NCBI GenBank assembly: GCA_002685075.1
Contig: NYWO01000056.1
Span: 1-35,266 of the forward strand
Reading direction: 5' to 3'
DNA from: Arcobacter sp.
GTDB lineage: Bacteria; Campylobacterota; Campylobacteria; Campylobacterales; Arcobacteraceae
DNA: 35,266 bases
Positions 23,079-30,786 of this stretch are shown here, piece by piece; position 1 is the first letter of the stretch; each line of letters starts with the position of its first letter. A program made the translations under genes and the position numbers. Below the pieces are notes generated by a model. The model was not told where the DNA came from. It saw nothing but the letters and a program-made list of their open reading frames with translations, and ran no database searches.

Positions 23079-24874
23079 TATTCGTCCTTTTTATTTAAAA
23101 TTTTGTGTACATCTTCATCATCAATTAATAAATCATTATTTTCACGATTGTATAAAATCTCTGCCATAGAGATTAGTTTTTTACTTATATCAAAAGCATA
23201 AGAGCTATCATTCATAAGTGAAGTTGCCATTTTATTTGTAATTAGACCATTTCTAATCAAATTATCCAAAGTGCCATTTGAAATAAAGTCGTATTTTTGT
23301 GCATGAAGTTTTACTTTTGAAAGTAACACTAAAACTTTTTCTTCTTCTTGTGTATTAGAAATAATATCAATACTTCTAAGTAGTGATACCAAATCTTTTC
23401 TCATATTTCTATACTCTTCTCTAATATGCCCATTTTTATCATTTGAGTATAAAACTAAATTTTTTTGAAGATGTTTTGTATCTTTTATTGCTTCAACTAT
23501 AGCTTTATTTGCAAGTTTCAATCTAAATAATTGATCTATTTCTTCAGGTGTCATATTAGTTTGTGCTCTAGCAGAGAAGTCGATAATCTCTCCATAAATA
23601 CCTTTTATTTTTCTATTATAAAAATTATCTATGTCAATCTTTACATTAATAAACTTTTCTTCAACAACTTCATCAAGTGGCATAGTAGATAGAATATTTC
23701 TTCTTTTTACATTTATTCCATGTGCAATTATTTCAAATGCATTTTCATATAAATGAAATGTCTCTCTTTTTATAGCTGCCATTGCAGTTGAAGGTAGCTC
23801 TAAAACGGAATCATTTAAAAATTTTGCATTGTCAATATCTTTATCAATATCTTCTTTTGGTGATTTAAGTGTTGATTCTAAAAATATAACAAGTTTTGGA
23901 ATAAATGGAATCATTACAACTACACCAATTGTATTAAATATTGTGTGGAAAACTGCTAGTTTTAAACTATAGTCATCATTTGCAATTCCTACATATGAAC
24001 TTATATAATTAACTGAAAACATTATTTGATATATAAAGATAATAGCAATTAGTCCTGTAACCATATTAAATATTAAATGTGCTCCTGCAAGTCTTTTCCC
24101 TTCGATATTTGAACTCATTGCACCAATAATTGCAGTAATTGTGGTACCTACATTAGCACCAATTGCAAGAGCAAGTGCATTTTCATAAGATATTTGTCCT
24201 ACTGATAAAGCAGTAATTATAAGAACAAGTGTTGCATGAGATGATTGCATTACAACTGTTGCAAAAATTCCAATACCTGTAAAAATAAACAGACCTTTTA
24301 ATCCAGTAACTGAAAAAGCAGTTAAATTTATAGTACTTTTAAAAGCTTCAAATCCTTCTTTCATATAATGAATTCCTAAAAATAAGAAACCTAGTCCTGC
24401 TAAAATATATCCAAACCCTTTTAATGATTTAGATTTTTGAAATATTAAAATTACACCAAATACAAGCATAGGCATTGCATAGGCTGCAATATTTACTTTT
24501 AAACCAAATCCAGCAACAAGCCAAGCCCCAGTTGTTGTACCAATATTTGCTCCAAAAACTATTCCTATGCCTTGAGCAAGTCCTATAAGACCAGCTCCAA
24601 GAAAAGAGATAGTTAGAACTGAAACAAGTGAGCTTGATTGCATCACAGTAGTAGCAAGAACTCCAAATCCAATACTCTTATAAAGTTTATCAGTAGACTT
24701 TCGTAAGATCTTTTCTAAACCACCTCCTGAAAAAGCTTTAAATCCTTCTTCTAAAGATAACATCCCAAATAAGAAAATAGCAACACCTGCTGAAATTTCT
24801 TTAAAATCTGAACTAACCCAGAATCCATATGCAAGAATTAATAGTATGAAAGGTAGTAAAAATCTTCTTAACAT
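23078..24874 (-). CDS. Na/Pi cotransporter (PNaS family) with PhoU-like C-terminal domain
   Basis: 598 residues. Two inverted membrane repeats carry the family motifs: TTVMQSSSLVSVL near 75-87 with GANIGTT at 108-114, and TVVMQSSHATLVL near 206-218 with GANVGTT at 239-245; the QSS segments bind Na+ and phosphate. About 8-9 spans are followed by a cytoplasmic helical part (about 375-590) resembling PhoU. It would import phosphate driven by sodium, matching the NhaD antiporter elsewhere in the window. The start overlaps the PiT stop by one base. Confidence 0.92.
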   Translation of the reverse strand: MLRRFLLPFILLILAYGFWVSSDFKEISAGVAIFLFGMLSLEEGFKAFSGGGLEKILRKSTDKLYKSIGFGVLATTVMQSSSLVSVLTISFLGAGLIGLAQGIGIVFGANIGTTTGAWLVAGFGLKVNIAAYAMPMLVFGVILIFQKSKSLKGFGYILAGLGFLFLGIHYMKEGFEAFKSTINLTAFSVTGLKGLFIFTGIGIFATVVMQSSHATLVLIITALSVGQISYENALALAIGANVGTTITAIIGAMSSNIEGKRLAGAHLIFNMVTGLIAIIFIYQIMFSVNYISSYVGIANDDYSLKLAVFHTIFNTIGVVVMIPFIPKLVIFLESTLKSPKEDIDKDIDNAKFLNDSVLELPSTAMAAIKRETFHLYENAFEIIAHGINVKRRNILSTMPLDEVVEEKFINVKIDIDNFYNRKIKGIYGEIIDFSARAQTNMTPEEIDQLFRLKLANKAIVEAIKDTKHLQKNLVLYSNDKNGHIREEYRNMRKDLVSLLRSIDIISNTQEEEKVLVLLSKVKLHAQKYDFISNGTLDNLIRNGLITNKMATSLMNDSSYAFDISKKLISMAEILYNRENNDLLIDDEDVHKILNKKDE

Positions 24875-26505
24875 TATAAAACAATACCTCTAATCATAAA
24901 GTATACCATTGCAGATAATACAGCAGCAGCTGGAACAGTAATGATCCAAGCTGCTACGATTTTTTTAATTGCATTTCTTTTTACATATTGTACTTTTTGA
25001 GCTGTTTTTAGATTTTTCTTTGCTTCTCTTAGTTTTTCTTCTTCTTCATCTACTTTTTTATATAGCTCAACAATTGTTTCATAATCATCTTTTTTCTTAT
25101 TTTTTTTCTTTCCTAAGTGTTTAAGTTGAGCTTGAAATGCTCTTAAAACTTTTTTCTCATCTTCAACTACTTCTTGACCAATTGCAATTACATCTTTTTT
25201 CTCAGTAGTATCTAAATACTCTCTTAAAAAACCTACTCCAAAAATACCACCAACTGCAATATGTGTAGAAGATACTGGAAGTCCTAATTGTGATGCAATA
25301 ATTACAGTAATAGATGCAGCCATCGCAACAGAAAAAGCTCTCATTTGATCTAACTCAGTTATTTCAGAACCAACTGTTCTAATTAGCTTTGGACCATATA
25401 AAGCAAGACCAAGAGCAATACCTAAAGCACCAACTGCCATAACCCATAAAGGGATACCTGCATTTGACGAAATACCACCTGTCATAACAGCATCATTAAT
25501 AGCCGCTAAGGGTCCAATTGCATTTGCAACATCATTTGCACCGTGTGCAAAAGATAAAAGTGCAGCTGCAAAAATAAGAGGAACTGTAAACATAGAATTT
25601 ATACCAGCTCTACTATTTTCAACATTATGAGCTTTTTTAGATAAAAGTGCTTTTACAAAAATATAAACTGCTATTGCAATTATAAGACCTAGTATCGCTG
25701 CAATTAAAAATGAAGGTTTTTTAGCATCTGGTAGAAATATTAATATATCAACAATATGTGGCCAAACTTTTTTTAATCCTTTAAGTATTAAGTATGTAAC
25801 AAATGCCCAAGACATGATACTTACAAAAATAGGTACCCATTTTTTAGCTGCTTCAATTTTGTTTTCTTTATACACCATAGAACGCTTAATAGAATATAAA
25901 AATGCAGCAGCTATAACTCCTCCTAATATAGGTGAGATAATCCACGATGCAGCAATTTTAACCATTGTTCCCCAAGCAACTATAGAAAAACCAGCAGCTG
26001 CAATACCTGCACCCATGACACCTCCAACAATAGAGTGAGTTGTTGATACAGGAGCTTTAATCATAGTTGCAAAATTTAGCCATAAAGCAGCAGATAAAAG
26101 TGCAGCCATCATTGCCCAAATAAAAGATTCTGTATCAGTGCCAAATGCATCAATATCAATAATCCCCTTTTTGATTGTATTTACAACTTCTCCCCCAGCA
26201 ATTAAAGCACCAGCTGCTTCAAAAATAGCTGCAATTATAATAGCACCACCCATAGTAAGTGCTTTAGAACCAACAGCAGGACCTACATTATTGGCAACAT
26301 CATTAGCACCTATATTCATAGCCATATAAGCACCAAAAAGTGCTGCTATCCCTAAGAACATATTATTTGGAACGCCACCTGAACTTAAAAAACTATAGGT
26401 TAAAACAGCAACCATAAAGAATAATGCAAATCCTAATCTTAGAAAGTCAACACCACTACTTTTTATTGCTTCTTTTTCCATTTTTTTTACAGTTTGTATT
26501 TCCAT
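24874..26505 (-). CDS. pit: inorganic phosphate transporter, PiT family
   Basis: 543 residues. Duplicated PiT signatures are seen: NIGANDVANNVGPAVGS at 64-80 and HGANDVANAIGP at 321-332, each followed by a P-V-S-(S/T)-T-H motif (152-157 and 410-415). About 10-11 spans. PiT proteins import metal-phosphate using the proton or sodium gradient. Residues 436-508 form a long, highly charged insertion (KKKNKKKDD and Glu-rich helix) before the last membrane span, likely coiled coil on the cytoplasmic side. AAAGGT precedes the ATG. First gene of the operon. Confidence 0.95.
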   Translation of the reverse strand: MEIQTVKKMEKEAIKSSGVDFLRLGFALFFMVAVLTYSFLSSGGVPNNMFLGIAALFGAYMAMNIGANDVANNVGPAVGSKALTMGGAIIIAAIFEAAGALIAGGEVVNTIKKGIIDIDAFGTDTESFIWAMMAALLSAALWLNFATMIKAPVSTTHSIVGGVMGAGIAAAGFSIVAWGTMVKIAASWIISPILGGVIAAAFLYSIKRSMVYKENKIEAAKKWVPIFVSIMSWAFVTYLILKGLKKVWPHIVDILIFLPDAKKPSFLIAAILGLIIAIAVYIFVKALLSKKAHNVENSRAGINSMFTVPLIFAAALLSFAHGANDVANAIGPLAAINDAVMTGGISSNAGIPLWVMAVGALGIALGLALYGPKLIRTVGSEITELDQMRAFSVAMAASITVIIASQLGLPVSSTHIAVGGIFGVGFLREYLDTTEKKDVIAIGQEVVEDEKKVLRAFQAQLKHLGKKKNKKKDDYETIVELYKKVDEEEEKLREAKKNLKTAQKVQYVKRNAIKKIVAAWIITVPAAAVLSAMVYFMIRGIVL

Positions 26506-26549
26506 TCTCTACCTTTGTAATCATATTGTTATTAGGTTTTCTTATATAT

Positions 26550-26578
26550 ATTATAGAGCAAAGTAGATAAATAAACAA
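26550..26578 (-). promoter_or_regulatory. promoter of the phosphate/polyphosphate operon
   Basis: On the minus strand TTGTTT (26573-26578), 17-base spacer, TATAAT (26550-26555), about 45 bases upstream of the pit ATG. Spacing is ideal and the -10 is perfect. I see no match to a known Campylobacterota Pho box next to it. Confidence 0.75.
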
Positions 26579-26582
26579 GCGA

Positions 26583-26630
26583 TAAAATAGTACTTTTTAA
26601 TGATTATCACAATAAAAAATTACTATTTTA
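26583..26630. promoter_or_regulatory. 48-base inverted repeat with Fur-box-like centre upstream of pit
   Basis: TAAAATAGTA (26583-26592) and TACTATTTTA (26621-26630) are perfect 10-bp inverted arms, continued inward by T and A runs. Near the centre, the minus strand reads TGTGATAATCATTA, which agrees with the enterobacterial Fur consensus at about 14 of 19 positions over the full site. It lies just upstream of the -35 box. Whether a Campylobacterota Fur would bind is uncertain. Confidence 0.5.
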
Positions 26631-26709
26631 TATAATAAAGTTTTATGAAGTTTTAAAATTTAATTATTTAGAAGATTTACAGATATATGACTAGATTTGT
26701 GTGGAATAA

Positions 26710-27531
26710 TTATTCAATTATTCCACTCATGCAAGTAACTTCAAGACCTTCATTTCTCCAAGCCTTTACAATTTCAAGTAAGCCAATACTATCACTAGGC
26801 ATATGAGGTGCAATGATTATATTTCCTATATTTTGTTCTGAAACTGCTTTTTTCACATCTTCAGGAACATGCATAGCTATAATAGTTCCAACACCTGCTT
26901 CAAAGTATGATTTATATACATCAACTCCACCATTAGTTCCTCCCGCCATTAAAACTTCTATTTTTCCTGCATAATCACTAGCACTTCCAACTCTAATAAC
27001 AGGTTGTGCAACTTTTCCTATATAATATTCCCATGAGTTTAATTCTTCTATAATATCTTGAAGTTTAGTTTTTGGTTTAGTTTTAAAAGCTTTATCAAGT
27101 CTTGATTGAACTATTTCTTCTGTTATAAAATCAGCAGGAATATGGATATTTAAATAGGGCATTTTCATTAATCTTGCAGCTGAGCTAACTCTATCATAAT
27201 TAAAAGCATGACTTCCTAGTTCTACATTTTGTTGTTTCTTTCTTAGTGCTTTTTGAGCCTTGTTTATTGGAACTCCAGCTTTTACCATTCTATCAATCTG
27301 TACATCCATAACTTTGGCAAAGTCAACTATACAAGAATCTGCTTTTGGGTGATGAGATACTACACAATCAAAACCCATTTGCTGTGCTAAAAGTAATTCA
27401 GGAGTTTCCATATCTATACCAATAAGTACTTTTTTGATATTTTTACCCTCAACAATAATATTTGTATCATAAGGGATAGAGTCTAATTTCGCAAGTTTTA
27501 GCGTAGTGTTCATTAAGTTTGTTGTATTCAT
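26710..27531 (-). CDS. NIF3/DUF34-family dinuclear metal protein
   Basis: 273 residues. IKKVLIGIDMETPELLLAQQMGFDCVVSHHPK near 32-63 is the NIF3 hallmark with the HH metal pair, and IIAMHVPEDVKKAVSEQ with NIIIAPHMPSDSIGLLEI near the C-terminus supplies the closing ligands. NIF3-like proteins form hexameric toroids with a two-metal site; the reaction is unknown, and links to GTP cyclohydrolase or metal insertion have been proposed. A 10-bp stem (26701-26710 with 26717-26726) overlaps the stop codon. No operon partner is clear. Confidence 0.85.
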   Translation of the reverse strand: MNTTNLMNTTLKLAKLDSIPYDTNIIVEGKNIKKVLIGIDMETPELLLAQQMGFDCVVSHHPKADSCIVDFAKVMDVQIDRMVKAGVPINKAQKALRKKQQNVELGSHAFNYDRVSSAARLMKMPYLNIHIPADFITEEIVQSRLDKAFKTKPKTKLQDIIEELNSWEYYIGKVAQPVIRVGSASDYAGKIEVLMAGGTNGGVDVYKSYFEAGVGTIIAMHVPEDVKKAVSEQNIGNIIIAPHMPSDSIGLLEIVKAWRNEGLEVTCMSGIIE

Positions 27532-27599
27532 ATTATTACCAATTTTAGTTTTTATGAATCATAACATTTATTTGTTTTAAATAGAAGATTATTTTAGAA

Positions 27600-27624
27600 T
27601 ATCAAACCCAAAAAGGGTTTGATA
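27600..27624 (-). terminator. stem-loop after the exported protein gene
   Basis: Perfect 10-bp stem TATCAAACCC (27600-27609) with GGGTTTGATA (27615-27624) and a 5-base loop, just beyond the stop at 27631 in minus-strand reading. The following minus-strand tract is only moderately T-rich. Confidence 0.7.
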
Positions 27625-27630
27625 AAAGAA

Positions 27631-28020
27631 TTAGTTTCCTAATAGTTTTGTAGCCGTATCCATTAAAGATGAGTTAGAAGTTGCTGCTTTTGCAGCTTCA
27701 GTACTTACTTGATCTTTTGCATCATTAGCAGTACCTTCTAAACCTTCACTAGATTTTTGAGCACAAATATCAATAGCTTTAGCCATCATTCCATCATCAG
27801 TAATTCCTACAAATGATTTATAAGTAGATGCTTGAGTACATAAAGTTTTAGCTTGTTCAGCTGTTGCTGGACTTTTTGCTTTTACTATATCAGTTAATTG
27901 TTTTCCAATACTTTCGGCACTAATACCTAAGGCACCACCAACTGAACTAGCAGCAGATTTTATATCAAATGCAAAAGTTGTTGAGATTATTAAAGCTGAA
28001 GCTAAAATGATTTTTTTCAT
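27631..28020 (-). CDS. small exported protein of unknown function
   Basis: 129 residues. A clear signal peptide, MKKIILASALIISTTFA, with likely cleavage before FDIKSAAS. The mature part is rich in Ala, Ser and Lys, probably helical, and has two cysteines (CTQAS near 61 and DICAQK near 91) that could form a disulfide in the periplasm. I do not recognise the family with certainty. AAAAGGA stands about 7 bases before the ATG. It has its own stem-loop terminator. Confidence 0.8.
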   Translation of the reverse strand: MKKIILASALIISTTFAFDIKSAASSVGGALGISAESIGKQLTDIVKAKSPATAEQAKTLCTQASTYKSFVGITDDGMMAKAIDICAQKSSEGLEGTANDAKDQVSTEAAKAATSNSSLMDTATKLLGN

Positions 28021-28054
28021 ATATATCCTTTTAAAATAATAGTTGGATTATATA

Positions 28055-28225
28055 CTAAGTATACTTATTTTTTAAAATAATTAAATTTTTAATTAATTTA
28101 AAATTTAATTCCATTTCTTCTATTTTAGAAGCTTTAATCATTTCATATTTTTTACCTTTGTAGGTAAAACTTACATAGTTTTTATCATTGATTGCTTTTT
28201 GTAAAAATCTTAATTGAATATCCAT
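28055..28225 (-). CDS. 56-residue basic small protein, possibly leaderless
   Basis: The ATG at 28223-28225 opens a frame MDIQLRFLQKAINDKNYVSF, then YKGKKYEMIKASKIEE and a Lys/Leu/Ile-rich tail, stopping at TAG 28055-28057. The first 30 residues recall the opening strands of WYL-type domains but are too short to assign. No ribosome binding site precedes the ATG; instead a TGTTATAAT extended -10 ends 5 bases before it, so transcription should start at or next to the A of ATG. Codon use looks ordinary for the genome. Confidence 0.6.
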   Translation of the reverse strand: MDIQLRFLQKAINDKNYVSFTYKGKKYEMIKASKIEEMELNFKLIKNLIILKNKYT

Positions 28226-28230
28226 TTTTG

Positions 28231-28239
28231 ATTATAACA
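28231..28239 (-). promoter_or_regulatory. extended -10 adjoining the 56-residue gene
   Basis: Minus strand TGTTATAAT: TG, one base, perfect TATAAT. It lies so near the ATG (5 bases between) that a normal +1 falls on the start codon. No good -35 is visible. Confidence 0.6.
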
Positions 28240-28335
28240 AGAAGGTATTTATATTAAAGTCACTTTGAAGCTAATAGTAAATTAATTCAGCTAGAATTCG
28301 TTTTTAACACAATTTGACAACTTATAGGAAACTTT

Positions 28336-29016
28336 TTGAACTTAAAACTAATATCAATGGCATTTTATGCTACATATCTTACAAATAAATTTGGATTTTT
28401 ACTAAAAAATGAAAAAAATAAAGACAAAAAAATGCTTCTTAGAGAAGAGTACACTAAGACTTTATTTAAGAAATTAAAGTTAAAAGTAAATGTAATAAAT
28501 AAAGAAAAACTACCCCAAGATGGAAAATACTTACTTATTTCAAACCATAGAAGTATTGTAGACCCCTTGATTATTGAAACTGCACTAAAAGATACAAAAA
28601 TAAGAGGTTTTTGGATTGCTAAAAAAGAGCTATACAACTCTTTTTTCTTTGGTATGTTTACAAGAAATGCTGGCTCAATTCTTTTAGATAGAGAAGCTAA
28701 AAATATGGCACCATTTTTTAAAAATATAAAAGAAGTTGTAAAAGATGAAAACTCTATTTATATCTTTCCTGAAGGTACTAGAAACAAAGAGAATACTGCT
28801 CTTTCTAGTTTTAAAGAAGGTGCTAGGATTATTGCTTTAAAAAATAGACTTTCAATCTTACCAGTTTATATAAAAACAAATGCAAATGAAGTATTAAAAG
28901 ATGCTATTAATAATAGAACAGATGAACTTACCATTGATATACAAATAGGTGATTTAATAGACTATAAAGATAAAACTTCACTAGAAGAAAATTATAGAAA
29001 AATATTTGATTTATAA
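28336..29016 (+). CDS. plsC: 1-acyl-sn-glycerol-3-phosphate acyltransferase (PlsC family)
   Basis: 226 residues from a TTG start supported by TAGGAAA at 6-base spacing. The acyltransferase motifs are clear: HRSIVD at 71-76 (HX4D catalytic pair) and FPEGTRN at 144-150 (glycerol phosphate binding), with an N-terminal hydrophobic anchor. PlsC acylates lysophosphatidate to phosphatidate in membrane lipid synthesis. Its end overlaps the convergent S24 gene by six bases. Confidence 0.9.
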   Translation: MNLKLISMAFYATYLTNKFGFLLKNEKNKDKKMLLREEYTKTLFKKLKLKVNVINKEKLPQDGKYLLISNHRSIVDPLIIETALKDTKIRGFWIAKKELYNSFFFGMFTRNAGSILLDREAKNMAPFFKNIKEVVKDENSIYIFPEGTRNKENTALSSFKEGARIIALKNRLSILPVYIKTNANEVLKDAINNRTDELTIDIQIGDLIDYKDKTSLEENYRKIFDL

Positions 29017-29376
29017 ATTTGTAAAAGTGATTAAAACTTTTGCAACTATATGAACTTCTTCTTGCTTATATACTAAGTGAGAGAAATCAGGATTTATTGA
29101 ATAAAAACTTTTGCTTTTTAAACTATATTTCTTTACCCACATTTTATTTTCATAATAAACTAAATAAATCTTTTCCTCTTCTAAGGTTTTATTTGATAAA
29201 TCAGCTACTATTACTGCTTTATGGTTTATTACAGGTTGCATTGACTTTCCATCTACTAATAAAGCAAATAAAGATTCTTCCTTAAAATGACTATTAAGTA
29301 GATGTTTAGAAAAGGTTAACTTTTTTATTTTCTTATCATCAAATACATCTGTATATTCTAAGTTTATAATTGACAT
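29011..29376 (-). CDS. stand-alone S24 (LexA/UmuD-type) peptidase domain protein
   Basis: 121 residues. LFALLVDGKSMQPVINHKAVIVADL around 36-60 has the catalytic serine S45 in GKSMQP, and MWVKKYSLK around 79-87 provides the catalytic Lys (K82). Full S24 regulators are about 200-230 residues and begin with a helix-turn-helix; here only the C-terminal peptidase/dimerisation part exists and the upstream sequence holds no DNA-binding domain. It may be a UmuD-like or degenerate repressor-derived protein. AAAGGT precedes the ATG. Confidence 0.85.
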   Translation of the reverse strand: MSIINLEYTDVFDDKKIKKLTFSKHLLNSHFKEESLFALLVDGKSMQPVINHKAVIVADLSNKTLEEEKIYLVYYENKMWVKKYSLKSKSFYSINPDFSHLVYKQEEVHIVAKVLITFTNL

Positions 29377-29515
29377 ATGATTACCTTTGTTTTTTAAGTT
29401 TTTCGATAATTTTTTTTGTAAAAAGTAAACATAAGTATATCTATATATTATTTAGATAAAATTCATTTTTAAAAAATATTAATAATTTATTTAAGCAGAG
29501 TAAAAAAGGATAATA

Positions 29516-29896
29516 ATGAGTCAAGAAAATATAGAAGAAGCACAAACAGCAAGTCAAAAAAAGTTAGTTCAAGATGAGTTTAATGTAAATGTAGCATTTT
29601 ATATTCATTTAAAAGCATTTAATGATAATACTAGAAAAGAGTTAAAACAAAGAATTAAAGAAGTATTTTTCTTTTCAAAAGGTGTTCATTGGAAGTTTGA
29701 TAGTTTTGGAATAGAAAAAGCAGGTTCAAGAGGTACAGATATTTTAGGATATTTTGTTTTTAGAACTTCAAATGTAGAGAAACTTAAAAAACTATTTTTA
29801 TCAGAGTTTAAAGATTATGATAATGCTTCAAAAATTACATGTTCTGTAGCAAAATATGAAAAGATTAGTGAGACATTTTTCGAATTAGAATTTTAA
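29516..29896 (+). CDS. conserved-looking protein of unknown function
   Basis: 126 residues, soluble, mixed alpha/beta, with charged N-terminus (MSQENIEEAQTASQKK), a central FYIHLKAFNDNTRKELKQRIKEVFFFSKGVHWKFDSFG and one cysteine near 112. No family is recognised. AAAAAGGA lies 6 bases before the ATG. A weak TATCTA/TAGATA palindrome (29438-29458) upstream is the only symmetry in the 139-base gap shared with the S24 gene. Confidence 0.8.
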   Translation: MSQENIEEAQTASQKKLVQDEFNVNVAFYIHLKAFNDNTRKELKQRIKEVFFFSKGVHWKFDSFGIEKAGSRGTDILGYFVFRTSNVEKLKKLFLSEFKDYDNASKITCSVAKYEKISETFFELEF

Positions 29897-29901
29897 AAAT
29901 A

Positions 29902-29946
29902 TTAATACTGCGTTAATACTTGTATGTTAAAATTTTAACATACAAG
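29902..29946 (+). promoter_or_regulatory. perfect 28-bp palindrome and tandem TTAATACT sites before the DUF4405 gene
   Basis: TTAATACT occurs twice, at 29902-29909 and 29913-29920, exactly 11 bases apart (one helix turn), as for tandem response-regulator sites. It runs into a perfect 28-bp palindrome (29919-29946) with arms CTTGTATGTTAAAA and TTTTAACATACAAG. The right arm ends inside AAGGAG, the ribosome binding site of the gene at 29956, so the RNA hairpin would partly hide it. Operator, attenuator or both are possible. Confidence 0.7.
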
Positions 29947-29955
29947 GAGCTTATT

Positions 29956-30765
29956 ATGAGCCTTAAAAAAATCACTTCATTATCGATGCTTTTATCGATG
30001 TTAGTTATGACATACACAGGTATAATTCTTTTTATTAGTCCACATGGACGTATTGCAAATTGGACAAATTGGGAATTATTAGGTTTATCAAAAGAACAAT
30101 ATGCACAACTGCATTCTACTTTTATGGTTATATTTATACTAGGTGCTACTTTACATGTATATTATAACTTTAAGCCAATCACTAGTTATTTAAAAAATAA
30201 GTCAAAAAAGTTTGTGTTTTTTACTAAAGATATGTTGGTTGCAAGTATTTTATTTGTTCTTTTTATTTTTGGAACACTTTATGGAATATCTCCTTTTTCT
30301 AATTTTCTTAATTTTGGAGATGATTTTAAGTCTTCTTGGGAAAAAGATTATGGAACAGCTCCATATTTTCATGCAGAATTATCATCAATTAAAAGTTTTT
30401 CAAAAAAATTATCTTATGATTTAGAAAAAGTAGAAGAGATTTTAAATAGTTATAATATAAAGTTTAAAACAGAACAAACACTCTCTTTTGTAGCAAAAAC
30501 AAATGGAGTAAGTCCAAATTTTATTTATAAGTTACTTCAAAAAAATCTACAAAAAGCAGGAAATCATGATATTCCTCTAACAGGACTTGGTAAAAAAACC
30601 ATTAAAGAAGTAGCAAGTACATTAAACCTTAAAAGTGAAGAGTTTATAGTAAAGCTAAGAGCTATAGGCTTAGATGCCAAAGAAGAAGACAAGTTTAGAA
30701 AAGTTGCAGAAGAAAATGACTTAGGACCTATAGATGTACTTAAAAAGCTAGGCTTTAAAAAGTAA
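29956..30765 (+). CDS. DUF4405 membrane protein, putative b-type cytochrome-like
   Basis: 269 residues from the ATG at 29956, chosen over an upstream ATG at 29920 because AAGGAG is 6-7 bases away. Three hydrophobic segments (about 8-28, 55-70 and 93-113) match DUF4405; His residues H30, H53 and H67 lie at or near the membrane ends and could ligate heme, as in related cytochrome b561-type folds, but this is inference. The soluble part (120-269) ends in repeated helix-turn segments (GLGKKTIKEVASTLNLKSEEF and similar) resembling small helical or SAM-like repeats. Electron transfer at the membrane is likely. Confidence 0.8.
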   Translation: MSLKKITSLSMLLSMLVMTYTGIILFISPHGRIANWTNWELLGLSKEQYAQLHSTFMVIFILGATLHVYYNFKPITSYLKNKSKKFVFFTKDMLVASILFVLFIFGTLYGISPFSNFLNFGDDFKSSWEKDYGTAPYFHAELSSIKSFSKKLSYDLEKVEEILNSYNIKFKTEQTLSFVAKTNGVSPNFIYKLLQKNLQKAGNHDIPLTGLGKKTIKEVASTLNLKSEEFIVKLRAIGLDAKEEDKFRKVAEENDLGPIDVLKKLGFKK

Positions 30766-30786
30766 ATCTATAAGATGTTAACTTTT

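Noticed and set aside
22951-23169. Plus-strand ORF opposite the lysine-rich gene
   Set aside because: It is the complement of AAA/AAG lysine codons (poly-Phe/Leu reading), a compositional artefact.
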